64,000 bases of DNA, taken from positions 21,052,001-21,116,000 of the forward strand of contig OU452198.1 of NCBI GenBank assembly GCA_911728435.2, written 5' to 3'. The DNA is from Apoderus coryli. Lineage: Eukaryota > Arthropoda > Insecta > Coleoptera > Attelabidae. The translations under genes were made by a program, and so were the position numbers. Under the pieces are notes generated by a model that searched no databases, was not told the origin of the DNA, and saw nothing but the letters and a program-made list of their open reading frames with translations. Below are positions 46,369 through 57,807 of the stretch, piece by piece; position 1 is the first letter of the stretch; each line of letters begins with the position of its first letter.

Positions 46369-49300
46369 TAAATTCACACCAATTTTAAACTTTATTCTAG
46401 AGCATGCCAATCATGATGAAAGACCTTACCTGGAAATTGACATTCTCGGGAAGACATTATTGGGACTTCTTGATAGTGGCGCTAGTCGCACTTTTCTTGG
46501 AGGCAAAGGATGGAATATTGTATCTAGACTGAGCTTGCCCTTGGATGTATCGAGGGCGGTTCAATGCACTGTGGCGAATGGTCAAATTTGTAGTAGTATT
46601 GGAACCTGTACTCTTCCAATGGCTTTGAAGGGTAGAGTAAGGTTAATTGACGCTGTTGTTGTGCCGGAATTGCCACATGTATTGATATTGGGCCTTGACT
46701 TTTGGAAAAGTATGGGTGTAGTTCCTGATTTGAGACAAGATGAATGGAAGTTTGCTAGTTTTGACGAGGTTTGTGCTATTGAAGATACTGAGGAGGTACT
46801 TACTGATGCAGAGAACCAGAAACTTCGTGATTTGATAAATGCCAATAACGGACTTATGTCTAAGAATTTAGGATGTACGAATTTGACCGAGCATGTAATT
46901 GTTACCAACGCTGAACCAATTAAACAACGATATTACAGAGTTTCTCCAATAATGCAAGCTTACATAGATGAAGAGCTAAATGAACTTCTGGCTCAAGGTA
47001 TAGTGAGGAAATCTAGAAGCCCTTGGTCATCTCCGATCGTGATGGTTAAAAAGAAGGGAACGGAAAAATGGCGGATGTGTATCGACTATAGAAAACTTAA
47101 TAAAGTAACGGAACGCGACAGTTACCCACTTCCTTTAGTAGCCGATACCCTTGATAAGCTGCGTAATGCCAAATATATTTCCAGTATGGATATAAAGTCT
47201 GCTTATTATCAAGTCCCCATGAGCGAATCCTCTATACCTTTGACAGCTTTTACTGTTCCTGGCCGTGGCTTGTACGAGTTCACGAGAATGCCTTTCGGGC
47301 TGCATAATGCCCCGGCTACTTGGCAAAGGTTGATTGATAGAGTTCTGTCTGATTTAGAGCCTTTTGTCTTTGTATATTTGGACGATGTTGTGATTGTCAC
47401 CGATACTTTTGCCAAGCATCTGGAGGTTTTGGAGACGGTTTTTGAACGATTACGGGAGGCCAGATTAACCGTGAGTATAGATAAATGCCAATTTTGTAGG
47501 CCACAGTTAAAATATTTGGGATATGTTGTGGATAAAAATGGTCTGCATGTTGACCCGGACAAGGTTAGAGCTATGTTGGATCTACCTGTCCCAAGAACTG
47601 TCAAGGAGGTACGTAGAATTGTTGGAACGTTCAGCTGGTACCGGCGTTTCGTCCCGGATTTTTCAACGGTTATTGCCCCAATCACTGCGCTTCTTCGTAA
47701 GTCAAATAAGTTCATATGGACTCCGGAGTGTGACCTTGCGTTTCAAAAAATAAAGGAATGCCTAGTGCAGGCACCGGTTCTGAGCTGTCCTGATTACTCA
47801 CTACCATTTACGATCTCTACGGATGCTTCAGGATACGGAATTGGCGCCGTGTTATCACAATTGCACCCGGAAGACGGAGAAAAGGTCATATGTTATTTAT
47901 CTAGGTCCTTGACTAGACAGGAGCGAAATTATAGCACGACAGAGAGGGAATGTCTGGCGGTTCTCTGGGCGGTTGAGAGGCTTCGATGCTATGTTGAAGG
48001 TGTACCATTCACCGTAATCACAGACCACTACAGCTTGGTGTGGCTTCAAAATTTGAAAGAGCCTACTGGAAGACTTGCGAGATGGGCTGTTAAGATGCAA
48101 CAGTTTGACTTCCAGATCATCCACAGGAAGGGAAAAGACATGGTTGTTCCCGACACTTTGTCCAGGTCTGTTCCTATGTTGGACTCAGTTGTTCCCAATG
48201 TTGTTCCAGAGCCTAATATTGTTCAGGATAAGTGGTACAATAAGATGGCTGCACAAGTTGAGAGGGATCCTTTGAGGTTTGGTTCATGGAGAGTTTCTGG
48301 AGGTGTGCTGTTTAAGTATGTAAAGCAACCCTACCCCGAATTGTCTAAGAGTTCTGATTTTTGGAAGGAGGTAGTACCGAAGGAGAGGCGACGTGAAGTT
48401 ATGTCGAATGCGCATGATCCGCCATTAGCGGCACATGTTGGACAGTACAAAACACTGGCTAGAATAGTGGAAAGATTCTACTGGCCTAAGATGAAACAAG
48501 ACATCGCTAATTATATCCGGAGATGTAAAATCTGTTTGGCACATAAGTCCAATAACAAACAGACAGCAGACAAAATGGTAACACATTCCAAGCCTGATCG
48601 ACCTTGGCAATTGATTTCCGCGGACCTTCTTGGACCTCTGCCGAGGTCATCAAAGGGAAACTGTTATATATTGGCTGTGACTGATTATTTTAGCAAGTTT
48701 TCATTGGTTTTTCCGCTAAGAGATGCGAAGACTCCCGCTATTGTTAAGCGTATGGAAGAAGAAGTGTTTTTACTCTTTGGGGTTCCGAAACATATATTGG
48801 TTGATAACGGACCGCAGTTTAGAGGACGCGAATTTCAAAAATTGGCTAATAAGTATAATGTCAGAATTAAATACAATGCTTATTATAACCCTAGGGCCAA
48901 TCCAACAGAACGTTTTAATAGAATTATAAAAACGATGATATCGATATATGTTAAGGACAATCACAAGAAGTGGGACGCGAATTTACAGGAATTGGCTTGC
49001 GCTGTTCGCACGTCGAGACATGAGGTTACTCAGTTAACCCCATATTTTGTTAATTTTGGTAGAAACATGTGTTTGTCGGGAGATGATTATGCTGAGCGAA
49101 CAATTGAAGAGATTGAAGATGGTACTCAGACTGGGGATACGACAAGAAATGAGGCATTTAAGAAGATGTTTACCGATGTGAAGGCGAGACTTTTGAAGGC
49201 GGGATGTGACGGTGTTAACAAATACAACTTGAGGAAAAGGCATGAGGAATATGTTTCCGGCCAACTTGTGTGGAAAAGAAATTTTGTTTTGTCCGATGCA

Positions 49301-49462
49301 ACTAGGAATTTTTCTAGCAAATTAGCCCCAAAGTATGTGGGACCTTTTAGAATTTGTAGACGCGTGTCACCATGGACATACCAGCTGGAAGATTTACAGG
49401 GCCAACCTTTGGAGGGAACCTGGCATATACGACATTTAAAGTCCGATTGTTTAGAAAATTAA
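46317..49462 (+). CDS. pol: Pol of the long-LTR Gypsy element (PR-RT-RNase H-IN)
   Basis: Open in the -1 frame from the slippery site to a TAA at 49,460. Protease: LLGLLDSGASRTFLGG (near 46,455-46,500) and PHVLILGLDFWKSMG. RT: SPWSSPIVMVKKKG, WRMCIDYRKLNKVT, MPFGLHNAPATWQRLID and VYLDDVVIV (near 47,370). RNase H: STDASGYGIGAVLSQ, TTERECLAVLWAVERLR and TDHYSLVWL. Integrase: HHCC zinc domain (HDPPLAAHVGQYKTLARIVE ... RCKICLAHK); the core with ADLLGPLP, VDNGPQF and NPTERFNR, giving the D-D-35-E triad; and a C-terminal YVGPFRICRRV module. About 1,050 residues, no break. No independent ATG is needed; made as Gag-Pol. All catalytic residues looked for are present. Confidence 0.93.
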
Positions 49463-49483
49463 TCGGGTTAATTTTCTTCAAGC

Positions 49484-49495
49484 AAGGGGGGAATT
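49484..49495 (+). other. Polypurine tract of the long-LTR Gypsy element
   Basis: AAGGGGGGAATT just before the TGTAACG of the 3' LTR. Confidence 0.75.
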
Positions 49496-52400
49496 TGTAA
49501 CGTTTCAAAAACGTACAAAGTAATTTTAACACATTTTTATTATTTGACTGATTAACAATACTTACAGTTTATAAATCCCTAATAATAATTGTTTTACTAT
49601 CCGGATATACTATACCATCTGCTCGTGTATGCCTTTTGCCTTTTATGTCGTTCGTTATTAGCAAGGAAACTGTTTAGTCCTGACCTGCACATGGTTGTTT
49701 ACTAATGTTGCCCTTATTCTGTGTTTCTATAATGTCAGACACCTGTAATGTTTAGATCTGTTTAATTATGAGTTGATTTCTGTATAGAAAGTACTTACTT
49801 GTTTTGATATGGCCCTCGTAATTGGAATTTTGAGTATGGAGTGTGCTTCCATGGGTTTTTCTTGAGGTTGATGGCACGGATGTGCTTTATTCGGTAATTA
49901 GGGTAATAAGTCAGGTTCATACCGTAGTTTTGTTGTACCTGCTGGGTGGGATCTTAACTTACGCTGGAGATATTCTGTATAGTGAACATCTCTAAGCTGA
50001 AAATAGGCGGTCATCTGTCCTGTAAGAGATTGAGGAATAACGTTACGATACAGTCCATCGTATCGCGTTGTTCTGTATGCTACTATACTCACCTATTTTG
50101 TGTGTTGTTGTCATGTTTCTTTTTGGTTGGTTTGTTTCGTTGGTTGTCACTGGTCCTTGTTCGTTCTCCTGAATTTTCGGCTCTCGGGCGGCAGGTGCTC
50201 TCGGGTCTTCAAGGGCTGCCTTCAATGGTGAGGTTCTTTGGAAGGGTGGTCGACGGGGGGTGGTATCTGGCGAACCATTGAGGGAGTGGTTCTAGTCTAT
50301 TAGACCGGATGGTGACGCTGGGTGCCACTACTGCGATTCACCTGAGCTCCACTGGATCGTCGGCGAGGAGATCGGGGCAGTGTCGTTCGATGGGAACACC
50401 CGCTCCTGTTTTTGTTTTGGAACAAGCGATTAGTGGCTCCGTCTTTCCTTTTTCTTTCCTATCTTGTGATGTCTATCTTTTCTTTTCTTTATTTTGGTTA
50501 ATTCGTTCGGCGGGAGGGTACTGTTGTGTGGAAAAGTTGAACTTTCGGGTAGGAGTTGTCCCTGCGAAAGACTTCCTGGGATATGCGACCGGAGGGTATA
50601 TGAACGAGGCTTTCCGCTGCTTAATTCGGCTTGCGCAACATATACCTAATCTCATTCTATCTTTCAAGAGATCACTAACCTGGTTGTATGTCTCTGAGTG
50701 GCCGATGTCGAGATCCGCACTCAAGGGGAAGTTCTGGACCACGCACTCTTACTGTGACTGGACACAACGGCGATGGTGTCCTCGCGTTGAAACTTTATGT
50801 TAGATTTAAGGTTTCAGTATGGCATATACTATAATTATGCTGGGTAATCTTCGTGGACACCCTGGACTTGTTCTTAAAACCACACAGTTGTATAGTTTAC
50901 TATGCACTATTTGTTTATTCCCGGACGTGACCCAGAATAATAGCACTACGTTAGTGTTATGTTCTACTCGATTGTGTAACTCTTCCGTATAGACAGACTG
51001 TATGAGTGTTTTCATAATCTCTGTCTATGCTTTTTTCCCGATTTTGGACATTTTGGTTGTGGTATTATTATCATATTAACTGGTAACAATTTATAGATAT
51101 TATTAACTCAATAAAAGGTTATGGTTATTATTCATTTATTGTTGAAAACTCAGCTGTTCATGGTCCTGTGTTGCCATCGATCTTAAGACGAACTTGCGTA
51201 ATGAATTATTTAACTTTTCCGTTTATAGCGAGTAGTGCAGTTTCCTAGTGTTATTCTGTTACTGTTTTATTGGAAAGTATGTAATTACACTTATCACCGG
51301 GTTATTCTATTCGAGTTCTATTAAGCTTATAACAGTAGCGGTATTCAACTGGCAACTCTGCGATAGTGTTGTACCCGGTCTGGCACGTTGCCTGGCTCCA
51401 AGCTGGATGTTGTCAAGTTTCACCATGAAGGAAATTGTACGAACTGGGTTTCAGTGGAAATGCTTTTGGCAGTGGTTGTTCTTGAGTGTTTCAGTCAGAC
51501 TTTAGTACCTGGACTTTTGAGGTTATATTAATGTATGATTCGAGAGTGATTTCGTATTTCGAGCGTCCTTGGTTATGACGGGAATATTCAGGGAGTAATT
51601 ACTTACAATCTGGCAAGCGCGAAACAGCGTGTGATTTATTGGTTGCCTACCATTGGGACCTGCTCGTTATATTATTGCTAATGGATATTGCGCAGGCTTG
51701 TTTCGTGATTATTGATTTTCGAACAAAGTAAGATACATAGAGGTTTTCCGTGTGAGGAACCCGGAGAACAATATTTAGAGTTCTTTCTTGGTGGGGAGGT
51801 CCAATAACAGTACGAGTTTAAGCTATTGCGTTTCAGTATAGTTTTGGCAAGTTGAGAGATAAGTGGTACTTATAGTTTTACTCAATGGCGTAACTAAACG
51901 TGGTGGAAAATAGATGGTGATGCGAATCTACCTTAGTTAAAGGGATATACACCACGTTTATGTAACCCAAAGTATTGAAGCTGGTTTTTGGTTGTTATTG
52001 AACATCGTACGATTGATGGTTCAATAATGTTGATAGGTAAAGGCTGAGATACGACTTCCGTTGTGAGGGATATAGACGCCATCTTGTAGTGGAACACTCT
52101 CGACTTGGTAAGGAACTTTTGTTGAGTTATGTTTCCTGATTTTGACCGGCTGAATTATGTTTCATAGCCAACTGTATTCACTGGGACTGCTGTGGAATTC
52201 ACATCCAACTATAGACTATGGTTTGACCGTAGTAAGGGTATTTTTGGTTACTGTGGACTGAAACTACGCAGTTGTGTTTGGAAAAAAAAAACCCTCAATG
52301 TAACGAGGTAGGAATTTAATTTTAACGAAATTGATATAGTAAATTTGGAATTTCTCTAATAATACTGTGTGAGTAATTGAGTTTTCTTTCTTTCTCTCAC

Positions 52401-53438
52401 AGGGTTTTTTTTTATGGTTTTTTATGGGCTTTTATTCTATGGTTCTTTTTATGGATTTGTTTTATGGTTGATTTTTGAGAAGTGGATTTTCCCTTAAGGT
52501 CAAGTTCTCCTATGGACTAGTTTTGACCTTGGACGAATTCTTCTGCTGAATTATCTGATTTCCGTGGAGTTCAAGATATGGATATGGAACCGAAGTGTAA
52601 CCGTAACCACAGCTAAGTGCTAAATTTAAGCGACAAGTTTTTCTTTAAAATTTTTTTTCTTTGTGTATATCTGCGATGCAGTCATAATCACCTTCAGTGA
52701 GATCATTTAATTTTGAAAATAATTTATAATTCACCTTCAGTGAAGTTCTCTTGTCAAGTATTTGCTATCAATTAAAGTTTGTTGGAAGTTTTCTAAACCA
52801 TTCAGTTTGTCCTTACAATTTTTTTCTCCTTTAGGTTATTGAATTGAATATTTGAATACCTATATATAGATACTTGTATAGTGACTGAGTTGTGAGTCGT
52901 AAAGCGGTGCACTGTTTCATGATAGATCTCAGATCCAGGCGAGACAAATAACTTTTGTAAAAGAGAATATACTTTAGGAAACCATTGCAAATTCTTGGGC
53001 CCATGTGGGTGATTATTTTTTTTATATTATAGTAATTAATACTTTTTAATAGTTAACTTTATTTTTTTTATCTTACCGAAATATACGGTTAAGGACTATT
53101 TTTTTTTTATTTAAAATTTCTTGTTTCCTTTTGAGCCTGTTTATCGTCACTTGGCTATGGTTTATATTTCCCCAGAATTAAATCGGTGCCTCGGTGAGAA
53201 TTGAAATATTGGCGCCCTAAAATATTTAACTGTTTTTGTTGTAATTAAATATTAATTGCTCACTCCCATTCTCCACTGTCTAAAAGCTAGACCGCTGTGC
53301 CACCGACGCATCTTGGCCCTCAATTCAGATAGAACAGGTGAGATAAATTTTAGGTTTTGTTATTAAATTCCTTAGTGACGATTTTGTGTTTGTGTTGATA
53401 TATATATATTATTAACTGATAAAAATTTAAACGCCACA
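49496..53438 (+). repeat. 3' long LTR (3,943 bp)
   Basis: Offset exactly 8,826 bp from the 5' LTR at both ends. Every frame found in one is found in the other with the same translation. Followed by the AATG target duplication and the resumption of tandem unit 3. Confidence 0.95.
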
Positions 53439-53696
53439 AATGACCAAAACCATCCAGCCTAACTTCAGTTGCTGGTATAGTTTCTCTATTTTATTTTTTT
53501 TTGTGATGGATATGATGTTGATTCTCGTGTTTCTGAAGGACGTCCCCGTTTTCTGGAGGATACCTTGTCTGATTTGATTAAAACCTCAGCGACGTATGCC
53601 CTGAAATGAACCAAATCCAATACTTTCTTTTTCGGAATACCCAAGGCCTTTTCTTTATATTCCAACCAGGCATTAGAGCAACCTATATCAATGCTA
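53439..53696 (-). pseudogene. piggyBac transposase C-terminal part, original copy (unit 3)
   Basis: The same segment as in units 1 and 2 (SIDIGCSNAWLEYKEKALG ... basic tail, A-run frameshift). Here it is still next to its true upstream neighbours: the TIR element at 53,697-55,515 and the rest of the transposase from 55,516. Confidence 0.8.
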
Positions 53697-53878
53697 CACA
53701 GTAAAAATTGAGTGTAAAATTTCAGACTCAAACAACACTCGAGATGGTGCATATAGGTACTTTCAGTGTAAAATATATGAGAGTGATTGCGTGTTAATTT
53801 TATTGCATAAAATTGGTTCATTTACCAGGTCACGTGCATTCTATTTACACTGAGTATATCATAATCACCAACCACGCT

Positions 53879-54135
53879 TGACAGTTTGACACTCAAGAAC
53901 TCTGATTTGTAATGAAATGAGGGTAACTCTTATTATTTTAAAGATTTAATTGTAAAATCCCAGTGTGAAATGACACTCCACAATGATGAATTGAAATTAA
54001 ATGAGTGTAAATCTTATTATTTCAAAGATTTAATTGTAAATTCTCAGTGTGAAATGACACTTAAGAGTTCTGATTTTTAATTGAATGAGTGAAAATCTTA
54101 TTTGTTTAAAGAGTAAATTGCAAAATCCCAGTGTG
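53879..54135. repeat. Three ~83-bp subrepeats in the TIR element
   Basis: AGTGTGAAATGACACT begins units at about 53,963 and 54,047, and a diverged form (GACAGTTTGACACT) at 53,879. Each is followed by GAGTGTAAATCTTATTATTT-like and TTTAATTGTAAA blocks. The right breakpoint of the 3,325-bp amplification (near 53,947) falls within the first unit. Confidence 0.65.
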
Positions 54136-54697
54136 TATTAATTAAGGATAAGGAACAAGTGATATAAAACAGAAATCAATATCAAAATATTTTATTCCGA
54201 AAATATATAAAATTCATAAAACATGGTATAATATGACAATAGTTTTATATTAATATTTTACATATTTATTTTTGCAACATATAATAAACTAAAATTTCTG
54301 CTAGTTAAAAATAAAATATAATTAATTTCAAAAAATTGTAAATATTTTTTTCCTATTCCTTTAAACAAAAATATATTTGGGACCAATATAAAATATTGTT
54401 TATCCCTGAGCTTGTTTAATTTCAAAAGGTTCCGGGCAAACTAACATTTTTAAATCAATAACATTAACATTTTTTGTATCATCAGTCTTGCCTTCAACTT
54501 AACTTCTCGCAAAATTTTACAGTTTTCCAAGACTTTATATTAGAGTTAGCCTGCAGTAAAGTTTAGTAGCGGGTTTTTTAATTCCCTCATTTTTGTGGTC
54601 AGTACAACTCCTGTTTCAATTTATAATAAAAATATTGGATAAAATTAAAAAAATTCTCCAAACCACATTAAAATTTGGTATGAAAAACAAAATGAGT

Positions 54698-54868
54698 CTA
54701 AAAATGAAAATCAAATGCTGTTACCATTGAAATGCAGTTGGTTTTCAAAAATTTCACGTCAATGACAACTTTGTAATCTTGAATAACTGCCTTATTAACA
54801 CCAATTGCAATAATGTATGGTTGTTTTTCTTGCCTTTTTGTAATTATGTCTTGTAGGGGCTCTCCGAT
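54698..54868 (-). other. Possible coding exon remnant in the TIR element
   Basis: After an acceptor-like TTTTGTTTTGGTAG the minus strand is open for 56 codons to a TAG at 54,698-54,700, with protein-like composition (IGEPLQDIITKRQEKQPYII, then VIQDYKVVIDVKFLKTN). Upstream near 55,090-55,200 another protein-like stretch (VKCKDCESEVHYLYAVPH) precedes a GTAAG motif, but I could not join the two in frame. No family recognised; could be a captured host exon or chance. Confidence 0.25.
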
Positions 54869-55506
54869 CTACCAAAACAAAAACTGATAATGTAATTAGA
54901 TGAAAGTAACAAGTAGGTACATAGTTTCACTATGATCTTTGAAATTATTAAGGTTTGAACTATTTATATCTTATGTTATCTTTTGCTTATATATGGTACC
55001 TAATATGTCATTTATACATTAACTTAATTCATAATGAACATATACGATAGGAAAAAATATGTTCCATTTAATAAATAAGCTTACCTTACAAAACTGAAAT
55101 CAAATTTCCGAAAAGTTCATCGGCAGATTGGCGTGTTGTTGAATATTTCTCTTTTGCAGTGGGGGACAGCATACAAATAATGCACTTCACTTTCACAATC
55201 TTTACATTTCACGAATGTGTAAGTAGCAAATGGTCGAATGATGGCGACTGGCGAGTATCGGCACTTGATCTACCCATTCCTCTACTCTACTCTACTTTCT
55301 TTACCCTCACGAGTGTAAATTGACACGAAGCCCATACACATTTTACACGTCACTGCGTCTAAGATTCACACTAATTTGATAGAAAGTGTTGGGTGTGAAT
55401 TTGAGTGTCCAGTTATACTAAATATCCTATCTAGAGTGTATAAATTAACAATCACAATTTCACCACACCACCACACCAAAAAAAATATTTACCCGTACAG
55501 TTTTTT

Positions 55507-56107
55507 TTACTGTGTATGTGTGAACATACGCAGTTTCCACTTTCTGGAACGTATAAAGGTTCTATTCAAAGTAACCAAAAAGTCACACTTATCGACTCCA
55601 TCTATACTTTGGTTATATCTTTTAATTACTTTAGGACGTTTAACATAAACGTACTGTTTATTTTTGTTGTCCCATCGTTTACATCCGTCCTCTTTTCTTA
55701 TGCTCATGTAGTTAGATGCCATCTACTCTTGCAGTGCAAGTTGCAAACATATATTTGTGTCCCAATAGTTGCAGTAAGTTATAATTTGAGAAGTAGTTGT
55801 CGAAAAAAAGTCGAACATTAGGTACTGCAATCCTTTCACATAATTTTAAAACTACAGAAGCTCCTAGTCCAAACACTTGCATGTTGATTTTGCTGAGTTC
55901 AGTTGTAGCCCGCGCCTTGATAAATAATAAAATCATATATCAATCCACTGGAGCCGCACAATGCAAAAATTTTAATATCCCAAGGTTTTGGCTTATTTGT
56001 CACATACTGTTTTACATTTAGATGTCCCTTGAAGGGTACCATTTGCTCATCTACGCATAGATCAGGATCAGGATTGTAGTTATACCAGGCGTTTAAGTTT
56101 TTGAATA
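55507..56107 (-). pseudogene. piggyBac transposase, central catalytic part
   Basis: Minus strand from 56,107: LCVDEQMVPFKGHLNVKQYV (first catalytic Asp region), IKIFALCGSSGLIYDFIIYQ, then after a frame change MQVFGLGASVVLKLCERI and NVRLFFDNYFSNYNLLQLL (second Asp). Then KRWDNKNKQYVYVKRPKVIK and RYNQSIDGVDKCDFLVTLNR (third Asp, in GVDK), ending at RSRKWKLRMFTH where the TIR element interrupts. Motifs and order are those of piggyBac DDD transposases. Frames change near 55,910 and 55,720. The amino-terminal ~250 residues are missing; repeat D abuts at 56,110. Confidence 0.85.
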
Positions 56108-56109
56108 AA

Positions 56110-56360
56110 AATCGAAAAAACTCTAATGATTACAAATTGCGCCCTCTGGCAAGTTTATGGGCAACTATTGTGTATAAGCGGATACTACAGTTAAAAATGC
56201 TTGGTTTTCTCTTCCAATCAATATTAAGTCTGTCGAAATCGAATAAGGATCATATATCAATAAGCCTCAGACAAAAAATGCGTAAAATTATCTAGGCTTT
56301 CTCATGATGTTACTAAGTTTTTGACTACATTTGGGAATTTTCGGAGAAATCAAGCATTTT
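56110..56360 (-). repeat. Dispersed repeat D, inverted copy
   Basis: Inverse of 19,405-19,625 (ATCGAAAAA/CTCTAATGATTACAAA, CTAGGCTTT, CATGATGTTAC, TTTTCGGAGAAAT). It truncates the piggyBac pseudogene on its 5' side. Confidence 0.6.
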
Positions 56361-57239
56361 AAATTTTTAAGTTAAATAACGCCCCTTGGCGGCGAAATGC
56401 AAAACTTGAAAATAATTTATAGAATTTTCTCATGATCACTTTATTTGAAAAAAAAATTCCCAAGGTAATACAGGTATAGCAAATTTGTATTCTTACCCAT
56501 GATCCATATTTTGGATGTAGATTTAATTCAATTACTTTTTTTATATAAAAATGAAACCATAAAATTTTATGTTTTTGTTTTTTTTATTATTTAAATAAAG
56601 CTGTGTAACAAATATGTGTTATTATAAATTACTTACTATTCCGAGGTTTGCTTATCAGCCACATATGATTCCTGAAGAGCCTGCGAGAGTAACCTTATCT
56701 TCATTTGAAATTGGGTTCATATGTTCTTCAGACTCAGAAATTTTAGCATTGCAGCCAGATCTGGATGACCTTGAACAAAAAATAGTAATAATCATAACAG
56801 ATGATTGCCTTTCCTGGTAATTATCAACCTTAGCGTTTATGTAGGCTTCTTTTTATTGCATATTTTAAAACACCATCTTTGAAAATACTACAGTTTTTTT
56901 ACTTAGTATGCCGACTGTCAGCTAATGATATGACTTGAAAAAACACATCCAGAATTTGGAAAAATTTTTTTGAAGTTGAGTTTTTTCCTCTGGCAACCCC
57001 AGCCCATGTATCATTAAGATTTAGTTCATGTGTATAGTATTAAAATAAAAATACGAATACATTACGAGTTTTTTTAGATATAATAATGTTTTAATATTTG
57101 TTATATTATTGTGGTAGTTGAGTAAATTAAATTTGTTGGAAAATCAAGTATCTAATCATGTTCCATGTGTAAATATATTGCGCAATGTGCGGATTTGTTG
57201 ACGAAACTATGCTGGAATATGTTTATGATGAAAATGTTC
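56361..57239. other. Unassigned DNA
   Basis: A 68-codon frame at 56,614-56,820 is acidic (DSEILALQPDLDDLEQ) but matches nothing I know. Otherwise nothing seen. Confidence 0.45.
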
Positions 57240-57790
57240 AAATAAAGTGTGGCATCCGCGTATTTCTCATCTTTTCTTCATTGTTGCCGGAATTTGAATG
57301 CATGACATAAAGAATATGGATTTTTTTCAACAACGAAATTATTTTAGCAAAGGTAAAATAAAATAAACTTGGGGAAATTAAGATTATATTTAATTAAACA
57401 TCTGGGGGTGTGTCGGGTCTAACTAAATAGGTTTCAGTTTAATTAAGCTATTGCGCGAATAATAAGTACGAGGTGTAGGACAGAGATAATTTGAAAGACA
57501 TTCTGGCAGCAGAGCTTTGTAAGTTGGTATGTTGTTTAAGCGAGTAGATTCCATAAGAATAACACACAAATCTGTTCTTTTCTACTGACCTTACTTTAAT
57601 GAAAAATGTGACGATTTGGAAACTATTTTAAAAATGTTTCTCTTCAATGAAGCCTCAACAAAAGTAAAAGTTCCCCTATTCTGACTATTTAAACGTATGT
57701 GAAATCACATGGCATATTTTACACTTGTTTTGATTGTCAGAAATCCGTGCCGAACTTTATCCTGTTTTCGGTCAAGATTAGAGTGACTAA
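57240..57790 (+). repeat. Dispersed repeat E, copy 2
   Basis: Direct match to 10,299-10,868, with many point differences and small indels. Ends where R1 copy B begins, about 57,810. Confidence 0.7.
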
Positions 57791-57807
57791 GTTAGCTAGC
57801 GTTTTAT

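Larger units (their letters stand above)
40670..53438 (+). mobile_element. Gypsy element with 3.94-kb LTRs, intact, 12.8 kb, TSD AATG
   Basis: Two 3,943-bp LTRs enclose a 4,883-bp internal region with PBS, gag, pol and PPT. The target duplication AATG is at 40,666-40,669 and 53,439-53,442; the empty site (GGTAAATGACC) is preserved in units 1 and 2, which proves the boundaries. The LTRs look identical (all frames in them are the same and spacing is exact), so insertion is recent. Gag and Pol have no stops. Most insect Gypsy LTRs are a few hundred bases to about 1 kb, so these are exceptional: 62% of the element is LTR. Confidence 0.95.
53697..55515. mobile_element. TA-flanked TIR element inside the piggyBac gene (~1.8 kb)
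   Basis: The ends CACAGTAAAAA (53,697) and TTTTTACTGTG (to about 55,515) are inverted repeats flanked by TA on each side, the duplication of Tc1/mariner-type elements. Removing it restores continuity of the piggyBac frame between the RSRKWKLRMFTH block and the SIDIGCSNAW block, which supports the boundaries. Internally AGTGT/ACACT words recur at high density. No transposase was recognised, so it is probably non-autonomous. Its left 250 bp are also in tandem units 1 and 2. Confidence 0.7.
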
